The position numbers and the translations under genes were made by a program. A stretch of 34,656 nt of DNA from Pseudomonadota bacterium. Lineage in GTDB: Bacteria; Pseudomonadota; Alphaproteobacteria; Micavibrionales; Micavibrionaceae. How positions within the stretch are numbered: position 1 is the first letter of the stretch; the number at the start of each line of letters is the position of its first letter. The DNA lies in contig JACQIJ010000087.1 of the NCBI GenBank assembly GCA_016198545.1, positions 1 to 34,656 on the forward strand, written 5' to 3'. The notes under the pieces were generated by a model, which saw only the letters and a list, made by a program, of their open reading frames with translations, was not told the DNA's origin and did no database searches. This document shows, one piece after another, positions 8,607 to 18,132 of the stretch.

Positions 8607-9267
8607 TTTCCCTTGATCTCCTTGTGTGTTCCTGCTCGATCAGGTCCGGCATTTTCTCGACCCAGACCTTCGCAGCTCCGGCCACGTCGAGCCGCTTCTC
8701 CAGCTTCACCTGACGGATCAGGATGAACATGATGGCGGTCGTCAGCCCTTTTCCTGTTCGCAGGGCCGTGTCGCTGGCCTTGCGGAAACCCCGCAGCTGG
8801 CCGGTCTTGCGGCTGTACGAAGCGCGGACGTTGTGGACCACAAGGAAGGACGGACCTTTCTCCCGGTAAACGAATTCCAGTTTTCCCAGCTTGGCTTCAG
8901 GAAACGTCGTCGGTGTGATCCTCCTGCCGTCCGTGCCGCGTTCCGGCGCCGTGGCGGTGGGGATGGCCAGCCACACGCCGCCCGCTTTGGGTTTGATCAA
9001 AACACCCTTGTCAAAAGCCTGGACGATGCGCGGCGCGCGCGTGTAAACCAGACCGGCCGGATCGTATCCCTTGTTATCGTAAACCTTAGACCGCCATGCG
9101 TTGGCCAGCTTGCTGCCCATGCCAGCGCCGGTGATCTGGCCGCGTAAGGCGATTTTAAGACCGTCCGCCGCCTCCTTCGTTCCCGCCTTGATCGCGCCCG
9201 TGAGAGAAACAAACTCTTTCTCCATATCCTTGCGGAGGGAACCGATAATCTTGGCGGTGAATTTCAT
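8593..9267 (-). CDS. DUF6441-like phage minor tail/neck protein
   Basis: 224 aa; MKFTAKIIGSLRKDMEKEFVSLTGAIKAGTKEAADGLKIALRGQ...GKLANAWRSKVYDNKG; syntenic position. Confidence 0.7.
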   Translation of the reverse strand: MKFTAKIIGSLRKDMEKEFVSLTGAIKAGTKEAADGLKIALRGQITGAGMGSKLANAWRSKVYDNKGYDPAGLVYTRAPRIVQAFDKGVLIKPKAGGVWLAIPTATAPERGTDGRRITPTTFPEAKLGKLEFVYREKGPSFLVVHNVRASYSRKTGQLRGFRKASDTALRTGKGLTTAIMFILIRQVKLEKRLDVAGAAKVWVEKMPDLIEQEHTRRSRENADK

Positions 9268-9575
9268 GCTGGTCTCGTATCCAGCGTCCAGACGAGGCGG
9301 TCCACATCAACACTCAGGGGTTCGCCCTGTATTACATAAGTGTCATCGCCCACGGTCAGGCTGTCTCCTGCGGCGGGCGTGACGGGTTCCGAGCGACGCA
9401 TCTCGAATACCCGCGTGGAGACGCTGATCCGCGTCATGTCGAAGGCGATGGTTTCATCCCTGGACTTCGACACAACGCGGACGCTGACGGAGGGGCCGGA
9501 CTGCGGAACGTAAAGCGCATCAATGCCAAAGGCTGCAAAAACGGCATCGACGGCTATCGTTCCGGCTTCGCTCAC
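9264..9575 (-). CDS. phage head-tail joining protein
   Basis: 103 aa, beta-rich (...GDSLTVGDDTYVIQGEPLSVDVDRLVWTLDTRPA); ATGA-type overlaps both sides; connector position. Confidence 0.65.
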   Translation of the reverse strand: MSEAGTIAVDAVFAAFGIDALYVPQSGPSVSVRVVSKSRDETIAFDMTRISVSTRVFEMRRSEPVTPAAGDSLTVGDDTYVIQGEPLSVDVDRLVWTLDTRPA

Positions 9576-9967
9576 AGCCTTTTCTCCTTCGTCAGCTTAT
9601 CGATCAGCGCCTGCGCCTCGGCTTTCTGCAGAGGCTTTTCCGTCAGCACCACGCCCGCCGCGTCGACAACGTCATATTTGCCGAAACCTTGGTGGCGGAG
9701 CGTGGGAACTTCCGGCGGGGGCGGCGCGGATTTATCCGCGCCAACCTCTGCCACAAGACTGACCAGAGCCTTGGGGACGCCGCCGTCAGGGATGCCGATC
9801 ATTTCGCCACGCTTGAATTCAACGTGGGCGGTGACCCGGTAGAGATTATCTTTTACTTTCTGGAGGCTTTGCAGGCGCGGCTGCACCTGCTCATCCTTCA
9901 GCCGCAAAAGAAAACCGGGGACAAAGGAAACTTTGACCCCGGTCACTTCGTAAAGCCTTGCTGTCAT
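9572..9967 (-). CDS. phage head/connector-region hypothetical protein
   Basis: 131-aa ORF in operon between major capsid and connector genes. Confidence 0.55.
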   Translation of the reverse strand: MTARLYEVTGVKVSFVPGFLLRLKDEQVQPRLQSLQKVKDNLYRVTAHVEFKRGEMIGIPDGGVPKALVSLVAEVGADKSAPPPPEVPTLRHQGFGKYDVVDAAGVVLTEKPLQKAEAQALIDKLTKEKRL

Positions 9968-9979
9968 GATGCGCTCCTA

Positions 9980-10927
9980 TCAGGTTAGCGTTGCCAGACA
10001 GCCGTACTGCCAGAAGCCAAAGCCCACGTTGCGCCATGTATCGACGCCGTAGTGATGCTTGTCCTCGTTGAACTCCAGTTCGGAGCCTTCGGCGACGGCT
10101 TTGAGCGTGACAGGCTCTTCCTCCTGCCGGATGAACGGCTTGATCGAGCCGTCCGTGCGGAACACGGCAAACTTCGTGGTCCACGGCAAGCGGGGGTTCG
10201 GAGCCACGCGCAAGTTGATCGCATCCATGACCTGGATGATATTGGTCTGGCCGTGAGTGAGAACCGGCGCGGCGGTCGCGGCTTTCGCCACATGCCACAT
10301 CGGAACCGGCACCATGACCAGAAAGTCGCGGGCGTTCTCGTTGAGCGGCTCACCCTGGTCATCCTTGAAGCCGAACATGGCTTGGATGCATTGCAGGATG
10401 GAAAGCTGCATTTCCTCGACGGAAGGGACGGTCGTGCTGCCGTGAACTTCGACAGGCAGACCGCTGATGTCGATGGACAGAGCGTTGCTCTGGCTGCCGC
10501 TATCGCCTTCGGCATGGTCAGTATCAAAGAAATACTGCCCATCGTAAGCGACCCGCGATTCACCATTGGCGATCAGTTCCGAGATCAGCTTCGCCCAATG
10601 CGCGTTCGTGCGGTCGGCAAGTTCGTCCACGCGGACCATGACCTGTCCGGTCTTGTCGCGTTTCATCTCGCGCACGAGCAATTCGAGCGTTGCCTCGAAA
10701 TGCTTGTTCTCGATGGTGATCCCGTTTTCACGGAAGCCCTTGGCGTGACGCCCGCCAATCCACTCGCGCATGACAGGAACCTGGCCGAGCCATTTATAGG
10801 TCTCGGATTCCTGGTCAGAGGTGAAGTAATTGGAAAGAGCGTTGATCCATTCCAGCCCCGGATTTTGTTCCAGTCGCTGGTAGTACCGGCCAATAATGGC
10901 GCGGCTAGAGAGCGTTGTCGCACCCAT
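9980..10927 (-). CDS. major capsid protein, Mu gpT-like
   Basis: EKYxWLGQxPxxREWIG-type segment (ETYKWLGQVPVMREWIGGRHAKGFRENGITIENKHFEATLELLVREMKRDKTGQVMVRVDELADRTNAHWAKLISELIANG) typical of the Mu-like gpT major head subunit family. Confidence 0.85.
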   Translation of the reverse strand: MGATTLSSRAIIGRYYQRLEQNPGLEWINALSNYFTSDQESETYKWLGQVPVMREWIGGRHAKGFRENGITIENKHFEATLELLVREMKRDKTGQVMVRVDELADRTNAHWAKLISELIANGESRVAYDGQYFFDTDHAEGDSGSQSNALSIDISGLPVEVHGSTTVPSVEEMQLSILQCIQAMFGFKDDQGEPLNENARDFLVMVPVPMWHVAKAATAAPVLTHGQTNIIQVMDAINLRVAPNPRLPWTTKFAVFRTDGSIKPFIRQEEEPVTLKAVAEGSELEFNEDKHHYGVDTWRNVGFGFWQYGCLATLT

Positions 10928-10977
10928 AGTCGTTTCTCCTGTTGATGTTGGGAAGAATTGAAAGAAAGGCAGGCCGG

Positions 10978-11700
10978 TTAAGCGGCGGCCCGCAGGACGG
11001 TGTAGGCGATGACGGCATCGTTGCTGGTATTGGCGGCGGACAGGGTCAGCGTCACCTCATCGTCGTCGCTGATCTCTGCGGCCTTGAGATAGGCGGCCTG
11101 CGTCGGCGCGGTTTCGATGGTGGCGACGAGAATGTCCGTTGCCAGAACGCCAACGACCGCTTCCACAAGGCTGGCGCCGTCGCCGGACCATGTGATCTTT
11201 CCCGCCTTCACGGCGATGTGGGACGGCGTGATGCCGGGAGCGAGCTTGCCCAGCGACACGGCGGCGTTGGCGATGTCGGAGTTCGTGACCGTCGCTGGAG
11301 CGCGGGCCGTCCAGAATTCGACGGATGCCTTGCCGTCCGCGATATAGCGCCTGACGGCGCCCACTTGCGTGTTCGAACCGGCCGTCATCGTGAACGTATC
11401 GTCGTCGGACGCATAAACCGGCTTGCCGACGTCGTCGATGGTCAGGCCGGTGATGTTCAGGATGATCGTGCCGCGCGCGACGACGCGGACGTTTTTAGCG
11501 CCGTCCGTTCCGCCAGTGTTATCGCACTGCCGGAGGGCGAACCCGCCGAACACATCGCCCGCGACAAGCGGACGCGCGTAGCCGGAACCGTTGATGCCCA
11601 CGGCGGCGCCTTCGTAGAGGATGTCGCCGGTGATGGCCGGGAGATCGTTGTGATCGCCGAGTTCATAATCCCTCGGTTTGTCTGTTACCAGAGTCGTCAT
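10978..11700 (-). CDS. capsid cement/decoration protein (DUF2190-like)
   Basis: 240 aa; Ala/Gly/Thr-rich beta protein (...GDILYEGAAVGINGSGYARPLVAGDVFGGFALRQCDNTGG...) directly upstream of the major capsid gene. Confidence 0.7.
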   Translation of the reverse strand: MTTLVTDKPRDYELGDHNDLPAITGDILYEGAAVGINGSGYARPLVAGDVFGGFALRQCDNTGGTDGAKNVRVVARGTIILNITGLTIDDVGKPVYASDDDTFTMTAGSNTQVGAVRRYIADGKASVEFWTARAPATVTNSDIANAAVSLGKLAPGITPSHIAVKAGKITWSGDGASLVEAVVGVLATDILVATIETAPTQAAYLKAAEISDDDEVTLTLSAANTSNDAVIAYTVLRAAA

Positions 11701-11736
11701 TGAATATTCTCCTGTAATGGTTGGGGATGGGGAGGT

Positions 11737-12306
11737 TTACTTCGCGGCGAAACGGCGAACGCGGCCTTCGTCTTCCGCTTTGCGAAAGGCGAGGTAAGTT
11801 TCCTTATCGCCGAACTCGTCACGAACCTTGGGATCCTTCGTCCATTCGGCGGCGGCCCGTTCCTCGATGGGAGCGGAGTTGTCAACGCCGGAGCCTGTGG
11901 GTTGAGGATCTGTCGCGGGGCCGATGCTTTTGCTGGCATTGGCGTCTTCCCTGCGGGATTCGAGAAAGGAGAAGCCGCGCTGCTTTTGCGCCGCGACCAT
12001 TTTCATGGCTAATTCTCCCGGCTGGGTTTTGCCGTCTTTCTTGGCTTCGGCGACCATGTCTTCATGACCGGCTATGGCCATTTCTTCGAGAGCCAGGATG
12101 CGTTCGCGTTCGGCTTTTGCGCCTGCCGCCATGCCTTCCTCGTAGCCCTGGTTTTTTATGGTGTCCTGAGATTGCTCCCGGCCTTCGCGGATCAATACGC
12201 CCGCGATTTGCGGAAACTCGCGCATCAAAAACTCCGCCGTGATCTGTTCACGCCGGAACATTTCCGCGCCGCCCGCAGGCGATGCTGGGTTTTCTTGCTT
12301 AGTCAT
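11737..12306 (-). CDS. nested scaffold protein (Nu3-like), in-frame internal start
   Basis: Internal in-frame ATG at 12306 (MTKQENPASPAGGAEMF...) preceded by AAGGAG (12317-12312 on minus); arrangement as in lambda C/Nu3. Confidence 0.7.
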   Translation of the reverse strand: MTKQENPASPAGGAEMFRREQITAEFLMREFPQIAGVLIREGREQSQDTIKNQGYEEGMAAGAKAERERILALEEMAIAGHEDMVAEAKKDGKTQPGELAMKMVAAQKQRGFSFLESRREDANASKSIGPATDPQPTGSGVDNSAPIEERAAAEWTKDPKVRDEFGDKETYLAFRKAEDEGRVRRFAAK

Positions 12307-13092
12307 GGTTTCTCCTTGATTTGAGGGTTGGATTTCGGGATCGAATACAAGAGCCAGCGCGTCCCGAAACCCGCCAACCATGTCCGCCATGCCTACGCGC
12401 ACGGCTTCGCGGGCGGGCAGAACATCTCCCCGTCCGAAGTCTTTAAGAACCTTGTCTTCTGAAACGCCGCGATGAGATGCGACGGCGGCCACGAACTCGG
12501 CCTCCATCGCATCGAGGCGGCGCTGGATGGAATCCTGGCCTTCCTTTGTGCCGGGATCGATGTTCTTCCCCGGCGCATTGCTGGAGACGAAGCGAACCCA
12601 TCCTTTGTCCTGATCCTTGGCCACGGCCATCGCCACGCCGATGGAGCCGAGCGAAGTGGTGGGACCGGCGACGATGCGGTCGGCGGCGGAGGCGATCCAG
12701 TACGCGGCAGAGGCGGCGTTGCCGTAGGCGTATGCGACAATCGGCTTCGTTCCCCGCGCGGCCGCGATGGTGGAGGCAAGCTCCTCAACGCCTGTGATGA
12801 TTCCGCCAGGGCTGTCGATCCGCAAAACGATTCCGCCGATGGCCGGATCGTTTACGGCGTCGTCGATCTGTTCGCCGACCGATTGCACATCCGTGCCGCC
12901 GAATAAGGCGGACAGGATGTTCGGATAGGGCGTGATGACGCCGGAGATATCGATAACCGCGATGTTTCCCTGTTGCTGAAACCGCCCCTGCGCCGCCAAC
13001 GGCAAAGCGCGGATGGCGCCTTGCGGCGCGTCGGACGGCAGGGTGTCGATCTGGATGGCAAGGCCGGTGCCGGAAGGAATATCCCACATCAC
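11737..13092 (-). CDS. S49-family (SppA/ClpP-like) prohead protease with C-terminal scaffold region
   Basis: GNIAVIDISGVITPY...IGGIVLRIDSPGG...AYAYGNAASAAYWIASAADRIVAGPTTSLGSIGV; head-gene position. Confidence 0.92.
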   Translation of the reverse strand: MMWDIPSGTGLAIQIDTLPSDAPQGAIRALPLAAQGRFQQQGNIAVIDISGVITPYPNILSALFGGTDVQSVGEQIDDAVNDPAIGGIVLRIDSPGGIITGVEELASTIAAARGTKPIVAYAYGNAASAAYWIASAADRIVAGPTTSLGSIGVAMAVAKDQDKGWVRFVSSNAPGKNIDPGTKEGQDSIQRRLDAMEAEFVAAVASHRGVSEDKVLKDFGRGDVLPAREAVRVGMADMVGGFRDALALVFDPEIQPSNQGETMTKQENPASPAGGAEMFRREQITAEFLMREFPQIAGVLIREGREQSQDTIKNQGYEEGMAAGAKAERERILALEEMAIAGHEDMVAEAKKDGKTQPGELAMKMVAAQKQRGFSFLESRREDANASKSIGPATDPQPTGSGVDNSAPIEERAAAEWTKDPKVRDEFGDKETYLAFRKAEDEGRVRRFAAK

Positions 13093-13424
13093 GCGCCTCC
13101 TTCCAGTTTCGCCGGAATGATGAACAGGCTGCCGTCCGTTCCGCCCGATATGACAGAGATGGTGTCACCGGGCGTGATGGTTTCCGCCCAATTGATGCCG
13201 CCTGCAAGAAAAACGCTGCCCGCCGCGTTGGCAGCCTCATTGCCGCCGATCCGGTAGTAGCAATCCTCGGTGGCGACAAGCCGGACAAGCGGCGCGGCGA
13301 TGGCTTGCGAAGCCGCTGCCGTCCCTGAAAAGGCGACCTTCTGGCCGCCGTCGTAATCCCATTGAGGCGCGGGAACGGGTGTGTGTTGATCCCCGCTGAA
13401 TGCGCTTTTCACGCGTTCAGTCAT
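13089..13424 (-). CDS. small phage head-region protein
   Basis: 111-aa ORF overlapping the S49 gene start; between portal and protease. Confidence 0.6.
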   Translation of the reverse strand: MTERVKSAFSGDQHTPVPAPQWDYDGGQKVAFSGTAAASQAIAAPLVRLVATEDCYYRIGGNEAANAAGSVFLAGGINWAETITPGDTISVISGGTDGSLFIIPAKLEGGA

Positions 13425-13445
13425 GTATAGTCTCCTTTTCCAAAA

Positions 13446-15047
13446 TCAGTCGGTGGGTTGGTCAAGCATTTTTTGCGTTTCGGGATCTGTCGCATCGGAA
13501 TCCGCTCCGGTTTCCAGGCCATCCTCCACGCGCATGCGTCGTTCCTTGGCGCGCTGCTTGTGCTTTTGCTCCCAATCGCCGCCCGTCAGGGCCGCCGTTT
13601 CCTCGGCCAGGGTCGAGATGCCGAGATTGACGCGCTCCCTGGCGGCGTTGGTTTCCTTGAGCTGGTCGATCTGCCCGCGCGGCGGGCCGATCCATTCCGT
13701 ATCGAGATAAGCGGCGCGGATCAGAGGGTCGCTGAAAAATCCCGGCGCGTTCAGACGCCCGCGGGCGACAGCCTCCGTGATCACAGCCTCGTATACCGGC
13801 TGGCAGAACGTGCAGGCCAGCCACTGACGGCGGGAGCGGAAGAATTTCCACGCCTCGACAAGAGCCGCCTGCGCCGCGCTGTAGGAGGCGGTGAAATGCT
13901 TGATCAAAATCTCGAACGGTATCTCCAGTGCGACGCCGACCTGCCGCAGAATCGCCTGCATGAACGGATCGAATGCCTGGTTAGGGCGTTTTGGATCGGC
14001 AATCTCAATGCTTTCATAGGGCATGAGATCCAGGATCGCGCCGGATCCCAGCCTGAATTCGTCGTCGTCGCGGCCCGTCGGCATTCCTGCCGGAGCCTCG
14101 TTCATCGATGACAATCCGTCTGGATCTTCGGATTTGACGAAAACCGTGAACATGGCGGAGATAACCGCCGCCATGATCTCGGCCTCGGTGTATTTGTCGA
14201 GCTGCTTGAGGCTCTCAATCACCGGCGCCATGTAGGGAACACCACGCACCAGACCGGGACGCTGCCGCGTGAACAGATGCAGCATAAGCCGCATGCCGTC
14301 GCGCCCGTAGGCCGAAACCCGCAAGGACTCGCGGCTGCGCTTGTCCATGACGTCGCCTGGATGCGCCTTGAGAACATGATAGGCGATGGGCGCGCCATAA
14401 ATATCAAGCTCGACGCCGCCTGACAGGAACGGCATGTCGACTTTTCCGTCCGGGTTGCAGACACGGTCGGCCTCGATGACCTGCAGCGCCGTTCCAAGCG
14501 GCCACATGGGGCGCTCGATGAAGGTTTTAAGAATAAATACGTCGCCTGATTCCAGCGTTGAGCGCAGCACCAGATCCTGCAGGCCGACGAAATTCTGCGT
14601 GCGGGAGACGTCGCAGTTCTGGCTTTCCGCCCAGAGCCGGAATTCCCGTTCGGCGGCACGCTCGAAAGCATCGAAATCCTCTTCCTTATCGCCCAGGACG
14701 CCTTGCAGAACGTCGCGGTCAATCCGGCTTTGCACCATCAGTCCCGTGCCGACGACATTGGTGACGACGGTGTTCACGGCGCCCGCCGCCAGCGGCGCGT
14801 TGCGGATCAGGTCGCGGGAACGGTCGCGCAGCGTCGGAAGATCCGGCAGCGTGACGGCGTTGGCGCTGCCTTCGGACGTCTGCCAGTATTTTGTCTGGCG
14901 ACGATCCTTGCGGGCGGCGTTATAACCTCCGTACAGAGCCATGACGGCGCGGGCCTTCAAGCGCCGGACGCCCGTTTCCGGGCTGATCCAGCCGATGGCC
15001 TTGTCCAGAACGGTCGGCTCCGGCAGGGAAATGCGTTTGCGGCTCAT
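13446..15047 (-). CDS. lambda-family portal protein
   Basis: 533 aa; ARAVMALYGGYNAARKDRRQTKYWQTSEGSANAVTLPDLPTLRDRSRDLIRNAPLAAGAVNTVVTNVVGTGL... characteristic lambda-type portal N-terminus. Confidence 0.92.
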   Translation of the reverse strand: MSRKRISLPEPTVLDKAIGWISPETGVRRLKARAVMALYGGYNAARKDRRQTKYWQTSEGSANAVTLPDLPTLRDRSRDLIRNAPLAAGAVNTVVTNVVGTGLMVQSRIDRDVLQGVLGDKEEDFDAFERAAEREFRLWAESQNCDVSRTQNFVGLQDLVLRSTLESGDVFILKTFIERPMWPLGTALQVIEADRVCNPDGKVDMPFLSGGVELDIYGAPIAYHVLKAHPGDVMDKRSRESLRVSAYGRDGMRLMLHLFTRQRPGLVRGVPYMAPVIESLKQLDKYTEAEIMAAVISAMFTVFVKSEDPDGLSSMNEAPAGMPTGRDDDEFRLGSGAILDLMPYESIEIADPKRPNQAFDPFMQAILRQVGVALEIPFEILIKHFTASYSAAQAALVEAWKFFRSRRQWLACTFCQPVYEAVITEAVARGRLNAPGFFSDPLIRAAYLDTEWIGPPRGQIDQLKETNAARERVNLGISTLAEETAALTGGDWEQKHKQRAKERRMRVEDGLETGADSDATDPETQKMLDQPTD

Positions 15048-15250
15048 AGCGGCGATCCTCCGCGTGTGCGAATGCCGCCACCGCGTTGCTGGCGGGCAAG
15101 GCGCTGCTCCAGATAGGCTTCACGTTCATACAAGGTTTTCAGATCGGCCTTGTTGACGCTGCGTCCTTCATAGGAAACGCTTTGCCCGCCCGTTTCGATG
15201 GCCTCGATTGCCACGCGAACACGGTCGAGTTTGTCCTGAATGCTACTCAC
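15044..15250 (-). CDS. gpW-like head-tail joining protein
   Basis: 68 aa between terminase large subunit and portal; ...IEAIETGGQSVSYEGRSVNKADLKTLYEREAYLEQRLARQ. Confidence 0.8.
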   Translation of the reverse strand: MSSIQDKLDRVRVAIEAIETGGQSVSYEGRSVNKADLKTLYEREAYLEQRLARQQRGGGIRTRGGSPL

Positions 15251-17175
15251 AGTTTGATTCCCTTGCTACGGACACGACGTCCGCGTGATGTTGCCGGCCT
15301 CGAAGAAGGTGCGGAGGAACCGTCTTCCGGTCCCTCCGCTTCAGTTGGCTGCCGAGGAGGTTGATCAATGCCCAGACTCTGTTCAAAATTTTGCCAGTGC
15401 CGTTCTCCGAAGCGGTCGATGCCTTCGATGGCGGCGGCGGCGCGGGCGTAGACGTAGCAGTCGAGCGCCTCGTTCCGGTCGCGCATCTTTTGCCATTCAT
15501 GTACCGCGTAACCGCGCCGGTTCCGGCTGCTCACAAGCTGCTCGGAGCAGAGTTGTTTTAAATATTCCTCGTCCATCTTGGGCAAATGGACGTAGCCCTG
15601 CGGGTATGGATCGCCGCTTTCCTGCGTCGGCGGAACCTTGCGGAGGTTGTTGAACAACTCCAGCTTGGCGATGCCGCCGACGACGGCGCGGATCCGCAAA
15701 CCGCGTTTGAAGCGTTTCCCGTCAGCCGTCACTTCAACGGCGGTCGGCAGGCCGACAAGGGCGGAGCCGCGCTGGACGCCTTTGACAACGGTCACCAGGC
15801 CCGACGGTCGCCGCCGCGCCCAGGCATAGACTTCCTGCGTGGCGAAACCGGAGTCGATAGCGACACGCCGCAAATACAGGTCGAATCCGCATTCGTGCGG
15901 CCAGCTTTCCTCCAGCATGGCGTCGAGTTTTCTCCAGACGTCCGGCCGGGCGGTGTCGCCCTCCAGCACGCGGTGCTCGATCAGCCAGGATTCCTTGTCG
16001 CGGCCCCACGCCCAGACTGACACCTCGATCCGGTCCTTCTGGACGTCGGCGCCCGCCGTGATGAAAAGCCCGCCCTTGGGAACCGTGCCGACGCGGTAAT
16101 CCTCCCGGCGCTCATAGAGTCGCTGCCAGTCAGGGGCTTCGCCGGTCTCCACGTAGGTTTCTCCAAGCTCGGTGTTCTTGAACGATTTGATGGCGGCGTC
16201 GGAGCCTTGCGCGTCGAGCCATGCGCGCGCGATCTCCTCCCACGCCCTCCATCCCATCGGGGAATAGAGGCTTGAGAGGTGAAATCCTGCCGTCCGCCCG
16301 TCGCCTTCGGCCTGTGCCTCCCAATAACCGTTCTCCAGCATCCATGTTTTGTGGTGTTCATGAATTTCTGTCTGGCAATGTTCGCATTCGTAATAGACGC
16401 CCTCCGGGTTTTTCTCCGGCCATTTGAGCTGCTCGAATTTCAGCCACTGGCGGACGCCGCAGGAAGGACACGGCACCATGTAGCGGCGCTGATCGCTGGC
16501 GTCATACTCACGTTCGATCCGCGACATACCGCGAATGGTGGGCGTGGACACCAGAAGGATTTTCCTGCGCGAAAACGTGCGTGTCCTGGCTTCGGCCAGG
16601 GCCACGGGATCGCCTTCGCCGTCCGCGTCGCCGGGATAGGCGTCGATCTCGTCCAGAAACAGGTAGCGGACCGGCATCGAGCGCAATCCCACGGCGCTGT
16701 TCGCGCCGGTCATGACCAGGATGCCGCCCTGAAACTCCTTGGCAAGGATAGTGTTGCCGCTGTCCCGTGCGCGGGAGGGAACGACCCGCTCCCTCAACGC
16801 CGGACTTTCTTCGATAAGCGGATCGACCCTCTGTTTCGAGTTGCGCTTGGCCATCTCCACGGTGGGAAGGACGGCCAGCATCGGCCCTGGCGCATGGTGG
16901 ATGATGAATCCGATCCAGTTATTGCCGCATTCGGTGCCGCCGATCTGCGATCCCTTCATGAACACGACCCGTTCCACCGGCGAAGCCGGGGACAGGCAGT
17001 CCATGATTTCTTTTAAATACGGCGTCCGGCTCGTGCGCCACGGCCCCGGTTCGGCGGCAGCCTTGCCCGAAAGACGGCGGTGGATGTCCGCCCATTCCGA
17101 CACCGACAGGCGCGGGTCGGGCCGCAGGCCGCGTGATAAGGCCACGACATACACATCCCCTGCATCTTGAACCAT
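15247..17175 (-). CDS. phage terminase large subunit (GpA family)
   Basis: 642 aa; LSVSEWADIHRRLSGKAAAEPGPWRTSRTPYLKEIMDCLSP...VVFMKGSQIGGTECGNNWIG...YLFLDEIDAYPGD...LLVSTPTI. Confidence 0.95.
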   Translation of the reverse strand: MVQDAGDVYVVALSRGLRPDPRLSVSEWADIHRRLSGKAAAEPGPWRTSRTPYLKEIMDCLSPASPVERVVFMKGSQIGGTECGNNWIGFIIHHAPGPMLAVLPTVEMAKRNSKQRVDPLIEESPALRERVVPSRARDSGNTILAKEFQGGILVMTGANSAVGLRSMPVRYLFLDEIDAYPGDADGEGDPVALAEARTRTFSRRKILLVSTPTIRGMSRIEREYDASDQRRYMVPCPSCGVRQWLKFEQLKWPEKNPEGVYYECEHCQTEIHEHHKTWMLENGYWEAQAEGDGRTAGFHLSSLYSPMGWRAWEEIARAWLDAQGSDAAIKSFKNTELGETYVETGEAPDWQRLYERREDYRVGTVPKGGLFITAGADVQKDRIEVSVWAWGRDKESWLIEHRVLEGDTARPDVWRKLDAMLEESWPHECGFDLYLRRVAIDSGFATQEVYAWARRRPSGLVTVVKGVQRGSALVGLPTAVEVTADGKRFKRGLRIRAVVGGIAKLELFNNLRKVPPTQESGDPYPQGYVHLPKMDEEYLKQLCSEQLVSSRNRRGYAVHEWQKMRDRNEALDCYVYARAAAAIEGIDRFGERHWQNFEQSLGIDQPPRQPTEAEGPEDGSSAPSSRPATSRGRRVRSKGIKL

Positions 17176-17301
17176 ATGTCATACCGAAAACCCGCGTAAT
17201 CCTTCGCAGAAAGCAATGAAATGATCGGCGAATAGCCTGGATTAACAGGCGAAAGCGCGCATTCATGGATCATGATCAACGCAAACAAAAAGGAGAAAAC
17301 G

Positions 17302-17535
17302 ATGATCAAAACCAAACAAAAACAAGATCCGATTGACGCCTACATCCTCAAATGCGGCCACATCGAATCCATGCTCAACCGCCTTACCGAAGCCTGTGAC
17401 GACCATTTCGGCGATGATCCAGACAAGATCACTTGGGGCCACGTCGGATCGCTTGGCGCCGTCGAAGAAAAGCTCCAGCACCTTTGCGACATGGTCTTCA
17501 AGGAAGGTGAATACGCCCCTGAGAACAAAGCCTAA
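17302..17535 (+). CDS. small hypothetical protein (plus-strand cassette gene 1)
   Basis: MIKTKQKQDPIDAYILKCGHIESMLNRLTEACDDHFGDDPDKITWGHVGSLGAVEEKLQHLCDMVFKEGEYAPENKA; SD AAAGGAG before the internal ATG. Confidence 0.65.
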   Translation: MIKTKQKQDPIDAYILKCGHIESMLNRLTEACDDHFGDDPDKITWGHVGSLGAVEEKLQHLCDMVFKEGEYAPENKA

Positions 17536-17559
17536 CCATCAACAAAAAGGAGACAGAAA

Positions 17560-18132
17560 ATGACTTCACCAAATCTACAAAAGCAAATCATCGAGATGCT
17601 TCTCGACAAAGGCTTTTCCGAGGAGAAAAGCGGAAACAAGCAATGGCGGATCTTTGCCAGCCTTGAAACTTCCGGAAAGGACAGTCTCTGGCTTGTCCAC
17701 GAGACTGGAAAGGTTCGTCGAGGCAAGAGTGTTGCAAAATCAGTGGCCATCACACCGGAGGCGCGACGCATGCTCGGCCACTGGATGGTTGAAAAAGGCA
17801 TCGCGCCGAAAGACGATCAGCCGTCCAGCCAGCCACAGCAGAAAACGCCTAAACCCAAAACAAAAATAAACTCCAAGATCAAGGCGAGCAAAGCGGGCGG
17901 CGTCTCGGACAAAATCAACAAGACCTTGGCAATCATGTCGGCCCTCCAGCGCGATGATGGCGCCACAGTCACGGAGTTGATGGAAGTTACCGGATGGCAA
18001 GCCCATTCGGTACGTGGGTTTTTGTCGACGCAAAAAAAGAAGCGTGAAGATTTCACCCTTGAAAAATTCACGCGCGGGGACGGCAAGACGGCCTACAAGA
18101 TCGATGCTGCGGGAGACGCTGATAATGGTTAA
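17560..18132 (+). CDS. DUF3489-domain protein
   Basis: C-terminal GATVTELMEVTGWQAHSVRGFLSTQKKKREDFTLEKFTRGDGKTAYKI matches the DUF3489 pattern; SD AAAGGAGACA. Confidence 0.75.
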   Translation: MTSPNLQKQIIEMLLDKGFSEEKSGNKQWRIFASLETSGKDSLWLVHETGKVRRGKSVAKSVAITPEARRMLGHWMVEKGIAPKDDQPSSQPQQKTPKPKTKINSKIKASKAGGVSDKINKTLAIMSALQRDDGATVTELMEVTGWQAHSVRGFLSTQKKKREDFTLEKFTRGDGKTAYKIDAAGDADNG

